Assembly: GCA_040290295.1 (NCBI GenBank)
Contig: PSMW01000003.1
Location: 122,863-186,862 of the forward strand
Origin: CAADGV01 sp040290295
GTDB taxonomy: Bacteria > Bacteroidota > Ignavibacteria > UBA10030 > UBA6906
Reading direction: 5' to 3'
DNA: 64,000 bases
Shown: positions 56,836 to 64,000 of the stretch, piece by piece
How positions within the stretch are numbered: position 1 is the stretch's first letter
How the letters are laid out: the number at the start of each line of letters is the position of its first letter
Position numbers and translations under genes: made by a program
Notes under the pieces: model-generated
Seen by the model: only the letters and a program-made list of their open reading frames with translations
Told to the model about the DNA's origin: nothing
Databases searched by the model: none

Positions 56836-58038
56836 TCAGCCGCGCATCGCGCGATCGAGCACTTCGACGTACTTGAATGCCGAGCCGGTGTTATAGAGCA
56901 GCACGGATGTCGCTTGGTCGATGACGGCGCGATCTTTCAGTATACTCAACGCGGCAACCGTCGCTGCGCCTTCGGGCGAAAGAAGCAGTCCTTCAAGACG
57001 AGCAGTGTCGCGCAACCATTGAACGATGTCTTGATCGCTCACGGCAACAGCACATCCGCCGCTTGCATAGAGCGTTTCGAGAATCAATGTATCGGCGAAC
57101 GCTTTGGGAACACGCAAGCCCGCGGCGCACGTCGCAGCATCTTGCCACAATTCCGATGTCGTAGCGTGAAGATCGAACGCCTTCACGATCGGCGCACAGC
57201 CTGCACTTTGCACCGTAACCATACGCGGTCGTGCACCTTCGATCCATCCCAACTCCTGCAGTTCCGCAAACGCCTTCCACATGCCGATCAGTCCTGTGCC
57301 TCCTCCCGTTGGATATACAATCACATCCGGAAGTTGCCATCCGAATTGTTCAGCTACCTCGTAGCCCATCGTTTTCTTCCCCTCCAGGCGATACGGTTCT
57401 TTCAGCGTGGACATATCGAACCACTCCTTGCCTTCCTTTGCCGCGTTCATCGCTTTGGCAGCGTCGCTGATCGTACCCGGCACAAGATGTACATCGGCTC
57501 CATACACGTTGCACTCGGCGATGTTCACACTTGGCGTATCCTCGGGCATGAAGATGTGAGATCGCATGCTTGCCGCGGCGCCGTATGCGGCAAGTGCACC
57601 GCCTGCGTTGCCGGCAGTTGGTATGCAACACTCCTCAATGCCCAACTCTTTCGCTTTCGAAACCGCCATACACAGTCCTCGTGCCTTGAAGGAGCCTGTA
57701 GGATTTCCGGCTTCATCTTTCAGGAACAGTTTCGGCACCCCCAGCGCCTTTCCGATCGAGCCAAGCGACAGAATGGGCGTGAACCCTTCGCCCAGTGATA
57801 CGATGTTTTCGTCTCGTTCCATAGGCAACACTTCGCGATAGCGCCACATCGTTGCCTTTCGTGTCGAAAGGTCGCGGCGTTGTAGGAGCCTGCGCGCTCG
57901 ATGCAGGTCATATCGCACAAGCAACGCTCTGCCGCATCGCCTGCAACATCCTTGCACCTGCCGATGATCGTGCACAGCGCCACACGCGCTGCACTCCAAG
58001 TGCGTGATGACCGAACGGCTACCGTTTGATCCACTCAT
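56836..58038 (-). CDS. thrC: Threonine synthase
   Basis: 400 residues from the ATG at 58038 (AAAGGTGG upstream); the longer frame starting at 58119 lies inside the next gene. PLP enzyme converting phosphohomoserine to threonine. A Cys zinc ribbon opens it (LECSACGAVHDHRQVQGCC). The PLP Lys lies in LKDEAGNPTGSFKARG; IPTAGNAGGALAAYGAAA and VYPTGGGTGLIGMWKAF bind phosphate. The zinc-ribbon type is common in archaea and some bacteria. It overlaps the methyltransferase gene by 20 bases. Confidence 0.93.
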   Translation of the reverse strand: MSGSNGSRSVITHLECSACGAVHDHRQVQGCCRRCGRALLVRYDLHRARRLLQRRDLSTRKATMWRYREVLPMERDENIVSLGEGFTPILSLGSIGKALGVPKLFLKDEAGNPTGSFKARGLCMAVSKAKELGIEECCIPTAGNAGGALAAYGAAASMRSHIFMPEDTPSVNIAECNVYGADVHLVPGTISDAAKAMNAAKEGKEWFDMSTLKEPYRLEGKKTMGYEVAEQFGWQLPDVIVYPTGGGTGLIGMWKAFAELQELGWIEGARPRMVTVQSAGCAPIVKAFDLHATTSELWQDAATCAAGLRVPKAFADTLILETLYASGGCAVAVSDQDIVQWLRDTARLEGLLLSPEGAATVAALSILKDRAVIDQATSVLLYNTGSAFKYVEVLDRAMRG

Positions 58039-58603
58039 GGAACCACCTTTGCAATTCCTCGTCGGAGAGTTTCGGTTTGTCGTAATGGTGGTGGAGCAGT
58101 CGCTGCCGCAGCGCTTCATATAAGCTCACGGCGCACGCGACAGAGATGTTGAGGCTTTGGATCATGCCGACCATCGGAATCATGAAGTTGGCGTCTGCTT
58201 TCGTTGCGGCTTCATCCGAAACGCCGCGATGTTCATTGCCAAAGACGAGAGCCACTTTTTTCGTCAGGTCGAGATCGTAGAGCGACACCGAGGCAGCGCT
58301 CAAATGCGTTGCGTAAATGGTGAAGCCCTCACGCCGCAGTACCTCGTAGCACGCATCGACGGACGTATGTTTGCGCCGCTCCAGCCATTTGTTCGCGCTC
58401 GATGAACTTTTCTTTCCGATCTTCGGGAAGGATTCTCTCGTATAGAGCAACTCAACCTGCATGACCCCGACGGCATCGCACGAGCGGAAGACGGCACTCA
58501 CGTTGTGCGGATCGTGAATGTTCTCCATGACCACAGTGAGGTCCGGCTGGCGCTTTCGCAACACGGAACGGATTTTTCCCAACCGTCGCTCACTCTTTGC
58601 CAT
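58019..58603 (-). CDS. trmH: TrmH-family RNA 2'-O-methyltransferase
   Basis: 194-residue SPOUT methyltransferase, closest in build to TrmH (tRNA Gm18) by short N-terminus and the VVMENIHDPHNVSAVFRSCDA motif. VALVFGNEHRGVSDEA and IPMVGMIQSLNISVACAVSLYEA form the SAM-binding knot. It overlaps thrC at one end and the transporter gene by 14 bases at the other. Target RNA not certain from sequence alone. Confidence 0.85.
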   Translation of the reverse strand: MAKSERRLGKIRSVLRKRQPDLTVVMENIHDPHNVSAVFRSCDAVGVMQVELLYTRESFPKIGKKSSSSANKWLERRKHTSVDACYEVLRREGFTIYATHLSAASVSLYDLDLTKKVALVFGNEHRGVSDEAATKADANFMIPMVGMIQSLNISVACAVSLYEALRQRLLHHHYDKPKLSDEELQRWFHEWIKR

Positions 58604-59513
58604 GCTCGGTCTCCCTCGTCGGTTCAGGAAGTGCGCCGCTCTCTTTGCTTCGTTGCAAAACGATGATCGCCAGAATCACCAAGCACGCACCCGCGACCTG
58701 CAGCGGTGCCACGCACTCCCCGATGAAGAGTGCCGCCGACGCTATGGCGACAACCGGCTCGAACGTACTCGTGATGATGGCACGTGAAGGGACCACATAC
58801 CGTAAACCGCCGGTAAAGAGCAGGTTGGGCAACAACACAGAGCCGATGGCGAGAGCAAGTAACGCTACCCATATTTCGCTCGACGGCACGCGTGCAGCCA
58901 TCCTCCATGGTGGATCGATCAACATCCAAAAGAACGACGCGAAGACGATCGTGTACGTCGTCACCGTCCATACTGCGTACCGCGCCAAGAGATGTCGCAT
59001 CGCAATGGTGAGAAAAGAAAACGCGATGATCGATCCAAACCCAGAGAGCAATCCTCTGGGCGTGATGCGCATGGTCGAAAGGTCGAAGCCCGTGACGGCA
59101 AGAAAACATCCGGTGAGCGACATAAGAGCCGCCAAGAGTTTGATGATGGAGAACTGTTCTTCCTTTCGCACAATCTCATACACCATCACGAACAGCGGTG
59201 CCGTATATTGGATCGTGATGCCGGTTGCCACCGTGCTCTCCTTGATGGTGAAGTAGTAGGTGAAATTCGCTCCCGCTAACCCCACGACGCCGACGACGGC
59301 AAAACGCCAGAGGTCGCTGAGACGAAGCCGGAGATACTGTGGTGCCGCAAGACTCAACACAACCACAAGGATGGCGGCGGAAAACGCTACACGCGTTTGG
59401 ACGAGCGTAAGAGTGTCGAGGTGCTGATTGATCAGATGTTTTGCGAGAGTCGCGGACGATCCCCAGAACGTCGCAGCGCCCATGATCATGACGTACCCGC
59501 GCAGGTCTTTCAT
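58590..59513 (-). CDS. EamA/DMT-family transporter
   Basis: 307 residues from the ATG at 59513. Ten hydrophobic segments in two EamA repeats (GYVMIMGAATFWGSSATLAKHLI near the start, LLSGFGSIIAFSFLTIAM and IWVALLALAIGSVLLPNLLFTGGL later) fit a drug/metabolite permease of unknown substrate. It overlaps the upstream TPR-like gene by four bases (ATGA), so the two are co-translated. Confidence 0.9.
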   Translation of the reverse strand: MKDLRGYVMIMGAATFWGSSATLAKHLINQHLDTLTLVQTRVAFSAAILVVVLSLAAPQYLRLRLSDLWRFAVVGVVGLAGANFTYYFTIKESTVATGITIQYTAPLFVMVYEIVRKEEQFSIIKLLAALMSLTGCFLAVTGFDLSTMRITPRGLLSGFGSIIAFSFLTIAMRHLLARYAVWTVTTYTIVFASFFWMLIDPPWRMAARVPSSEIWVALLALAIGSVLLPNLLFTGGLRYVVPSRAIITSTFEPVVAIASAALFIGECVAPLQVAGACLVILAIIVLQRSKESGALPEPTRETEHGKE

Positions 59514-60061
59514 GCTGGTGAGGCACTCGGTGGGTTGTCTAACTCCTCGGCTTTGCGCCGGCATTCTTCGGCTTNNNNNNNNNNCCCCGCCGCTTCGTAC
59601 AGCCGCGCAAGACGTTTGTAGAGCATCGACGGATGCGTCACGTGTTCGATTCCCTCCTTGACGAACTCGATCAAGGTGGTAACGGGCGGTATGTTCAAGT
59701 CGGGGTCGTAGCAATCGCATGCATCGAGGTACGGATCAGGCTCGGCGGGGCGCACGTTCGCCGCTCGCCGGTAGTAGTGCAACGCCAACTCATAGTTGTC
59801 GTGTGAAGAAGTCGTTGCTTCGAAGATCGTCGCCAGCCAACTATACACATCATACGACAATTCGGGAAACACGCGCACGAGTTTTTCGCCGAACAGGCGT
59901 ACCTCGTCGGGCTTCAGGGAGTGATTCCAAAACAACAGTCGGTAGGGTTCGATATCCTTCACACCTTGCAGAAGTGCCGCTTCGAACGCGTCAAAAATCT
60001 CGTCGAAGTCTGATGAGTTCGAAAAACACCGCCGTATCTCTTCGATGGTGTAGGATTGCAT
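59510..60061 (-). CDS. TPR-like helical protein, small gap near C-terminus
   Basis: 183 residues if the ten N are counted correctly. Tetratricopeptide-like helical pairs are seen: SSHDNYELALHYYRRAANVRPAEPDPYLDA and LYKRLARLYEAAG. No catalytic motif. Ten N (59575-59584) fall within the last repeat (EAAG-gap-AEECRRKAEEL); ten bases give the correct frame only if their number is exact modulo three. Function unknown; it may be a partner of the downstream transporter. Confidence 0.7.
   Translation of the reverse strand: MQSYTIEEIRRCFSNSSDFDEIFDAFEAALLQGVKDIEPYRLLFWNHSLKPDEVRLFGEKLVRVFPELSYDVYSWLATIFEATTSSHDNYELALHYYRRAANVRPAEPDPYLDACDCYDPDLNIPPVTTLIEFVKEGIEHVTHPSMLYKRLARLYEAAGXXXXAEECRRKAEELDNPPSASPA
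59575..59584. other. Assembly gap (10 N)
   Basis: A run of 10 unknown bases in the TPR-like gene. Both sides read in the same frame (EAAG before, AEECRRKAEEL after), so the real length is 10 or differs from it by a multiple of three. Confidence 0.99.
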
Positions 60062-60221
60062 GACGAGCGTTAGGATTCGGCTGTAAGGTGTTTGAACGAT
60101 AACGAACGCCTATCTGAAAATCAATAACGCACCGTATGCTTGCGCCTGCAGGACAAACGCGCAGCGAGCGCTCCGGCGAGGAGAACGCCCGCTGTACGTA
60201 TGCTGCATGAATACGGAAGAG

Positions 60222-61925
60222 TCAGCGCACGAGGATCATGCGTCGTGTTGCCGTGTACAGCCGTGTCGTGCCGTTCTCCGTGCCGTTCACTTCCAAGCGA
60301 TACATGTACACACCGCTGGCAAGATTTGTTGCCTGGAAGTTCCGCTCGTAGTAGCCCGCCGGCAGAACATCATCCACGATCGACGCGACATGCCGCCCCA
60401 GGACGTCGTACACGTTCAGCGCAACGCGTCCCGGCGCAGCCAAGCGAAAGGCAATGTTCGTCGAAGGATTGAAGGGGTTGGGGAAGTTCTGATCGAGACC
60501 GAACGCAGAAGGAACATCCGCCGCTTGGCGTACGCTCGTGGGCTGCGAGTAATAGAACGAGAATGTGTCGGGGCTGGCGGTCGTGTTCCACTCGTCTCTC
60601 GTCGTTATCGTCCAACGATACAAGCTGCCGTTGTGCAATTCCGAGATGTTCGTGAAGAGCGTCGTGCTGTCCGTTACCCGAAACGTCGTATCCAGCATAT
60701 CACCCCACAGATGAAGCTCGTACCAGTGTGGATCGGCAGAGAGATCGGTCGCTTTCGACCACCGAAAGCGAAGCGAGTTCAGAACGCGCACCGTGTCCCC
60801 TTGCGCAGGCTCCAGCAGGCGTACTGCTCGACGCGGCGCAAGCTCACTGAAACGGAAAATCCAAAGGCCCGTTGAGCCGTCGCCGATGATGATCTTGCCG
60901 GAGGGGAAGTACGGATACACTTCCCACGCGAGACTGTTTGTGGACGTGCGATAACCTGCGGCTCGCACAGGCGAGAGTGGATTGCGAATATCGATAATCT
61001 GAATCCCATAGCCGTTGTACCATGCACAGTAAGCGTAGTCGCCGCGGACATGAACGTTGTGCACCGTCGAAGTGGGATCGACCGTAAAGGTTGCGCTCGT
61101 GGTCGTCGGCATCGTCGGCAGATTGCCGATATCCCAGAACTTGACATTCTTCTGCGGGTGGTTGATCTCATCGGTCGTCAGGGCATAGCGCCGATCCTTC
61201 GTTACCCATGCGTTATGCGTCCCTGAGTTTGCGTAGGCAATTCGGCCGATGGTTTGCACGCTGGCTTTGTTGCGAGCGTCGGCAATGATCAAGCCGCCGC
61301 CGGTGTAGATGGCTGAAGCATAGATCGTATCCCGCAGCACGTAACTATCGTGCACATACATTGGCTGGTATTCGCCCACAAACTGCGGGTTGAGCGGATC
61401 GTTCCGCAAATCGAAAATGAGGATGCCGCCCGGTGACCAACCCGCACATCCGTTGAGGTACATGAACCCGTCGGTAATCGTGATCGTGTGCGAACGGTTG
61501 ATGTTCTTCGTACCGCTGCTGTAGCTAAATGTCCGGACGAGCGCTGCCGTATCCGGCAGACGTGATAGGTCGATAATCTGCACACCCGTTGCACTGCTGG
61601 CTTCCGTCACAACATACGCATAGTGCTTGTAGGTCTTCATCTCTCGCCACGAACTGTTGGGCCCAACGATGTGTGTTACCACCCGCGGATTATTGTCATC
61701 GGTAATATCGACGATCGACGTACCGCCGGAGGTATTTCCCGAACCACTGCCCGTAATGCCGACCAGCGCGTATTCTCTTCCGTTGGGAGCAGTGTATCCC
61801 CAGATCGCCGAGAGGTCTGTTCCGGGTCTTGGATGGATGCGGCGTAACGTATCGAGCTGCGGTTGCGCCGATGCGACCGTTGCGATGATGCTCAAGGCAA
61901 CGATGAGCCTTGCTACTGTTTTCAT
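60222..61925 (-). CDS. Choice-of-anchor B family protein with T9SS sorting domain (copy 1)
   Basis: 567 residues. Signal peptide (MKTVARLIVALSIIATVASAQ), then a beta-propeller of LVIVD-type repeats (GTSIVDITDDNNPRVVTH, GVQIIDLSRLPDTAALVRTF, GGLIIADARNKASVQTIG, GIQIIDIRNPLSPVRAAG), typical of choice-of-anchor B surface proteins. An Ig-like segment precedes the sorting domain (QNFPNPFNPSTNIAFRL, LGRHVASIVDDVLPAGYY, TRRMILVR). It forms a tandem pair with the next gene, from which it differs mainly in loops. Surface location inferred from the sorting domain; ligand unknown. Confidence 0.88.
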   Translation of the reverse strand: MKTVARLIVALSIIATVASAQPQLDTLRRIHPRPGTDLSAIWGYTAPNGREYALVGITGSGSGNTSGGTSIVDITDDNNPRVVTHIVGPNSSWREMKTYKHYAYVVTEASSATGVQIIDLSRLPDTAALVRTFSYSSGTKNINRSHTITITDGFMYLNGCAGWSPGGILIFDLRNDPLNPQFVGEYQPMYVHDSYVLRDTIYASAIYTGGGLIIADARNKASVQTIGRIAYANSGTHNAWVTKDRRYALTTDEINHPQKNVKFWDIGNLPTMPTTTSATFTVDPTSTVHNVHVRGDYAYCAWYNGYGIQIIDIRNPLSPVRAAGYRTSTNSLAWEVYPYFPSGKIIIGDGSTGLWIFRFSELAPRRAVRLLEPAQGDTVRVLNSLRFRWSKATDLSADPHWYELHLWGDMLDTTFRVTDSTTLFTNISELHNGSLYRWTITTRDEWNTTASPDTFSFYYSQPTSVRQAADVPSAFGLDQNFPNPFNPSTNIAFRLAAPGRVALNVYDVLGRHVASIVDDVLPAGYYERNFQATNLASGVYMYRLEVNGTENGTTRLYTATRRMILVR

Positions 61926-61963
61926 CGACTACCTTCGCTAGAATGAATAGGGGGAAAATGGCA

Positions 61964-63670
61964 CTATCGGACAAGAACCATCTTCTTGATGTCGGTGAAG
62001 CCGACAGTTTGCAGTTTGTAGAGATAAATCCCGCTCGTGCTTCCTGTGGCATCCCACGCGACGAAGTAGCTACCGGCCTGCTTCACTCCTTCCACCAGCG
62101 TTGCAACCTCACGTCCTAATACATCAAACACCTTCAACCTCGTGTAAGCTGCAGTCGCCAAGGTGAACTCAATCGTCGTTGTGGGATTGAAGGGATTGGG
62201 GTAGTTCTGCATGAGCGTGACCTGTCGAGGATTGTTCTGCTCGTTCACTCCCGATGCGCTTGCGCGATAAAAAAGTTGGAACGTATCGCGAGAGGAGACC
62301 TCGGTGAACTCGTCTCGAATCCAAACATGCCATCGATATGCCGAGCCGTTCTGCATGGAGGCAAACGGCGTGAGCGTCAGGGAAGTGTCGCGGGTCTTCA
62401 ACAGAGTATCGACACCCCGACCCCAGATGTGCAACTCGTAGTAATGCGGATCTTCTGTCTGATTGGCAGCAGCGCGCCAGCGGAACGTTTTGGGAATCCC
62501 CTGCACGAACGTATCGCGATCGGCGGGAGCCAAGAGCGGAGAACGAAGACGCGGCGCCAATCCACTGAACGACAACAGATACAATCCCGTTTGCATATCC
62601 GATCCGATCCAGCGCCCCGAAGGGAAATAGGGATAGACACCCCAACACCCGTTGAAGCTGCCGCTTGTACCCGGATACGAATCGTATCCACCAACTTCCA
62701 CAGGCGTCGCAGGATTATGCACGTCAACGACACGCATGCCCGCGGAATAGTGAGAGATGTAGAGATAGTTGCCGCGCCCATGGACGTTGTGAATGATGTC
62801 CACAGGAGAGGCAGCGTACTGAGCGAGCGGCGTGAAGGGGGGACCCGGACCAAGGTTGTTCAGATCCCAGATCTTCAAGTTGTTGACCGTCCCGATCTCG
62901 TCGGTGGTGAAGACGAACCGGCCGCCGTTGATGGATGCCCACGCGTGGTGTGTGCCGGAACCCGAGTACTGAATGAAGCGAATGACCTGTGGATTCGCTT
63001 TGTTCTGAATGTTCACCACATACAATCCTCCGTTGTTATAGATGGCAGCGGCGTACAACGTATCGTTGCGGACGAACGAGTCATGAATATACTGCGGCTG
63101 AAACTGTCCGACGAACTCGGGATTGGTCGGGCTGTTCCGTAACGAAAATATCAGCACGCCACCCGGCGACCAATTGGCGCTGCCGTTCAAGTACAGATAC
63201 CCGTCGGCGAGCGTCACGGTGTGGGAGCGAAGCGTGTTTTTCGTTCCGCTTGTGTAGTTGAAATTGCGAACGAGGATGGCGGTATCGGGAAGTCGCGAGA
63301 GATCGACAATCTGTACGCCCTGTCCTCCTTCGGAAACGATGTACGCGTAGTGTTTGTAGGTTTTGATCTCCCGATACGCGCAGGATGCGGGAGGTCCCGA
63401 AATGTGTGCAATCTCGCGAATGGGCGAGACGTTGAGATCGATGATTGCCGTGCCGGCGTAGGTACCCAAGAGAGCGTATTCTCTTCCATCGGGTGAGACC
63501 CAACCCCAACAATTCGAAAAGTACACCGTGCCGTAGCAGTTGGTGCTGCCGTGAGGCCGGTTGAGCGTATCGAGCAGCGTGACGCCGTTCGGTTGTGCTG
63601 CGACGCTGCTCACCACGAGAACCGCGGCGCAGAGTGTTGGCAATAGTCGTGCGCTGTAATCCGATTTCAT
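61964..63670 (-). CDS. Choice-of-anchor B family protein with T9SS sorting domain (copy 2)
   Basis: 568 residues, a paralogue of the preceding gene with the same order of parts: signal peptide (SARLLPTLCAAVLVVSSVAA), propeller repeats (GTAIIDLNVSPIREIAH, GVQIVDLSRLPDTAILVRNF, GGLYVVNIQNKANPQVIR, GMRVVDVHNPATPVEVGG) and T9SS domain (QNYPNPFNPTTTIEFTL, LGREVATLVEGVKQAGSY, KKMVLVR). Shared stretches such as KTYKHYAY, WSPGG and YPYFPSG indicate tandem duplication with later divergence. The pair is separated by 38 bases. GAGAGGTGT precedes the start ATG. Confidence 0.88.
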   Translation of the reverse strand: MKSDYSARLLPTLCAAVLVVSSVAAQPNGVTLLDTLNRPHGSTNCYGTVYFSNCWGWVSPDGREYALLGTYAGTAIIDLNVSPIREIAHISGPPASCAYREIKTYKHYAYIVSEGGQGVQIVDLSRLPDTAILVRNFNYTSGTKNTLRSHTVTLADGYLYLNGSANWSPGGVLIFSLRNSPTNPEFVGQFQPQYIHDSFVRNDTLYAAAIYNNGGLYVVNIQNKANPQVIRFIQYSGSGTHHAWASINGGRFVFTTDEIGTVNNLKIWDLNNLGPGPPFTPLAQYAASPVDIIHNVHGRGNYLYISHYSAGMRVVDVHNPATPVEVGGYDSYPGTSGSFNGCWGVYPYFPSGRWIGSDMQTGLYLLSFSGLAPRLRSPLLAPADRDTFVQGIPKTFRWRAAANQTEDPHYYELHIWGRGVDTLLKTRDTSLTLTPFASMQNGSAYRWHVWIRDEFTEVSSRDTFQLFYRASASGVNEQNNPRQVTLMQNYPNPFNPTTTIEFTLATAAYTRLKVFDVLGREVATLVEGVKQAGSYFVAWDATGSTSGIYLYKLQTVGFTDIKKMVLVR

Positions 63671-63696
63671 ACACCTCTCACCGTAATGAAAGAAAC

Positions 63697-63715
63697 ACTG
63701 CCGACCTTCGGCAGT
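63697..63715 (-). promoter_or_regulatory. Leader hairpin upstream of choice-of-anchor B copy 2
   Basis: ACTGCCGA (63697-63704) and TCGGCAGT (63708-63715) form an 8-bp perfect stem with a 3-base loop. It lies 26 bases upstream of the start codon on the minus strand, so it would sit in the 5' leader of the tandem-pair transcript. A regulatory or mRNA-stabilising role is inference; no promoter was resolved beyond it. Confidence 0.45.
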
Positions 63716-63846
63716 ACTATGGACTCTGACGTTCGTTCTTGCGATCTGTAGAGTAGGACAATAGTGCAGTAATGTACCGACTCTGTGAGCCCTGACCGTT
63801 TCTCTCCTTTTGGGCGAGTGTCCCGCTCAAGCAAGTCATCATCCTG

Positions 63847-64000
63847 TTAACCTATTGAACCCTCGTCAAACCGTACGTGAGGTTTTCCCTCATACGGCTT
63901 TCCTGAAACACAATACACGCCAGCTAAAGCCGACACACTCGATAAAGTGTAGAATCTGAACTTCGGCTCGGCTTGCGCTTTCGCATATAGCTTCCTCTGA
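63847..64000 (-). mobile_element. Group II intron fragment: domain V joined to short RT N-terminal segment
   Basis: On the minus strand, bases 63901-63868 read as a group II intron domain V: 34 bases with the AGC catalytic triad, a stem capped by a GAAA-type loop (GAGG-GAAAA-CCUC), a CG bulge and closing CGGTTT. Further upstream on the same strand (63999-63943) a frame reads QRKLYAKAQAEPKFRFYTL, resembling the N-terminal region of intron-encoded reverse transcriptases. In intact introns several hundred codons of RT/maturase separate these two parts; here only about 42 bases do. The frame runs through domain V to a TAA at 63847. It is probably an internally deleted intron continuing past the window end. 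The 3' boundary and domain VI were not resolved. Confidence 0.72.

Noticed and set aside
1..64000. tRNA, rRNA or CRISPR arrays
   Set aside because: No cloverleaf, rRNA stretch or regularly spaced direct repeats was noticed while reading the intergenic spaces; a covariance search was not possible.

Overview
The window looks like a draft chromosomal scaffold (three runs of N) from a bacterium of the Bacteroidota/Chlorobiota superphylum, most likely a Kapabacteria- or Ignavibacteria-like lineage. The main evidence is at least five proteins ending in type IX secretion (T9SS) C-terminal sorting domains with NYPNPFNP-type motifs, a PUR-alpha DUF3276 gene, Omp85-type barrels and many surface beta-propellers. 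Two features are less typical of classical Bacteroidetes: clear AGGAGG-like ribosome binding sites, and two near-consensus sigma70-type promoters (TTGACT, 17-nt spacer, TATATT). The lineage assignment is inference; no marker gene search was possible.

Layout. 1-5.2 kb: end of type 2 IPP isomerase, a gap, a polyprenyl diphosphate synthase, then ptsH-ptsI and a SIS-type phosphoglucose/phosphomannose isomerase. 5.2-9.6 kb: an MpaB/DUF2236 oxygenase-like gene and a damaged RND/TolC efflux locus around a second gap. 10-15 kb: a T9SS-sorted multiheme cytochrome c, a broken T9SS beta-propeller gene and a relic sorting domain. 15.3-20.2 kb: a metalloprotease/propeller/outer-membrane-barrel fusion, a BamB-like lipoprotein and a PEGA protein. 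20.2-24.7 kb: Crp/Fnr regulator, PHP phosphoesterase, ribH and a PorZ-like propeller. 24.8-32.8 kb: DUF3276, then the yceD-rpmF-plsX-fabH-fabD-DUF3109-fabG-acpP-fabF-rnc lipid cluster. 33-39.6 kb: gcvP, an Omp85 protein, rsmE and a broken membrane glycosyltransferase. 39.6-47.5 kb, minus strand: histidine degradation (fchA, ftcD, hutI, hutU; hutH not in the window) with a DUF5700-like protease, a SpoIIE phosphatase and a VOC protein. 47.6-53.3 kb: a lipoprotein RidA, a Tat-exported class V aminotransferase, adenosine-specific kinase, sixA, add and pgi. 53.4-60 kb: frameshifted DnaQ-like exonuclease, dsbD, thrC, a trmH-family methyltransferase, an EamA transporter and a TPR-like protein. 60.2-63.7 kb: two tandem T9SS choice-of-anchor B proteins. 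The right end carries a group II intron domain V joined to a short reverse-transcriptase-like segment.

A recurring theme is point lesions (premature stops, one-base frameshifts, a lost start codon) in envelope or accessory genes: RND pump, TolC, propeller, glycosyltransferase, PorZ-like protein, RidA and DnaQ-like exonuclease. The core metabolic genes read intact. This could be true gene decay or consensus error in a draft assembly; raw reads would decide. The lipid cluster, folate/one-carbon genes (gcvP, ftcD, fchA) and PTS phosphocarriers form coherent functional groups, while the surface-protein genes show an organism investing heavily in exported beta-propellers and outer-membrane barrels.
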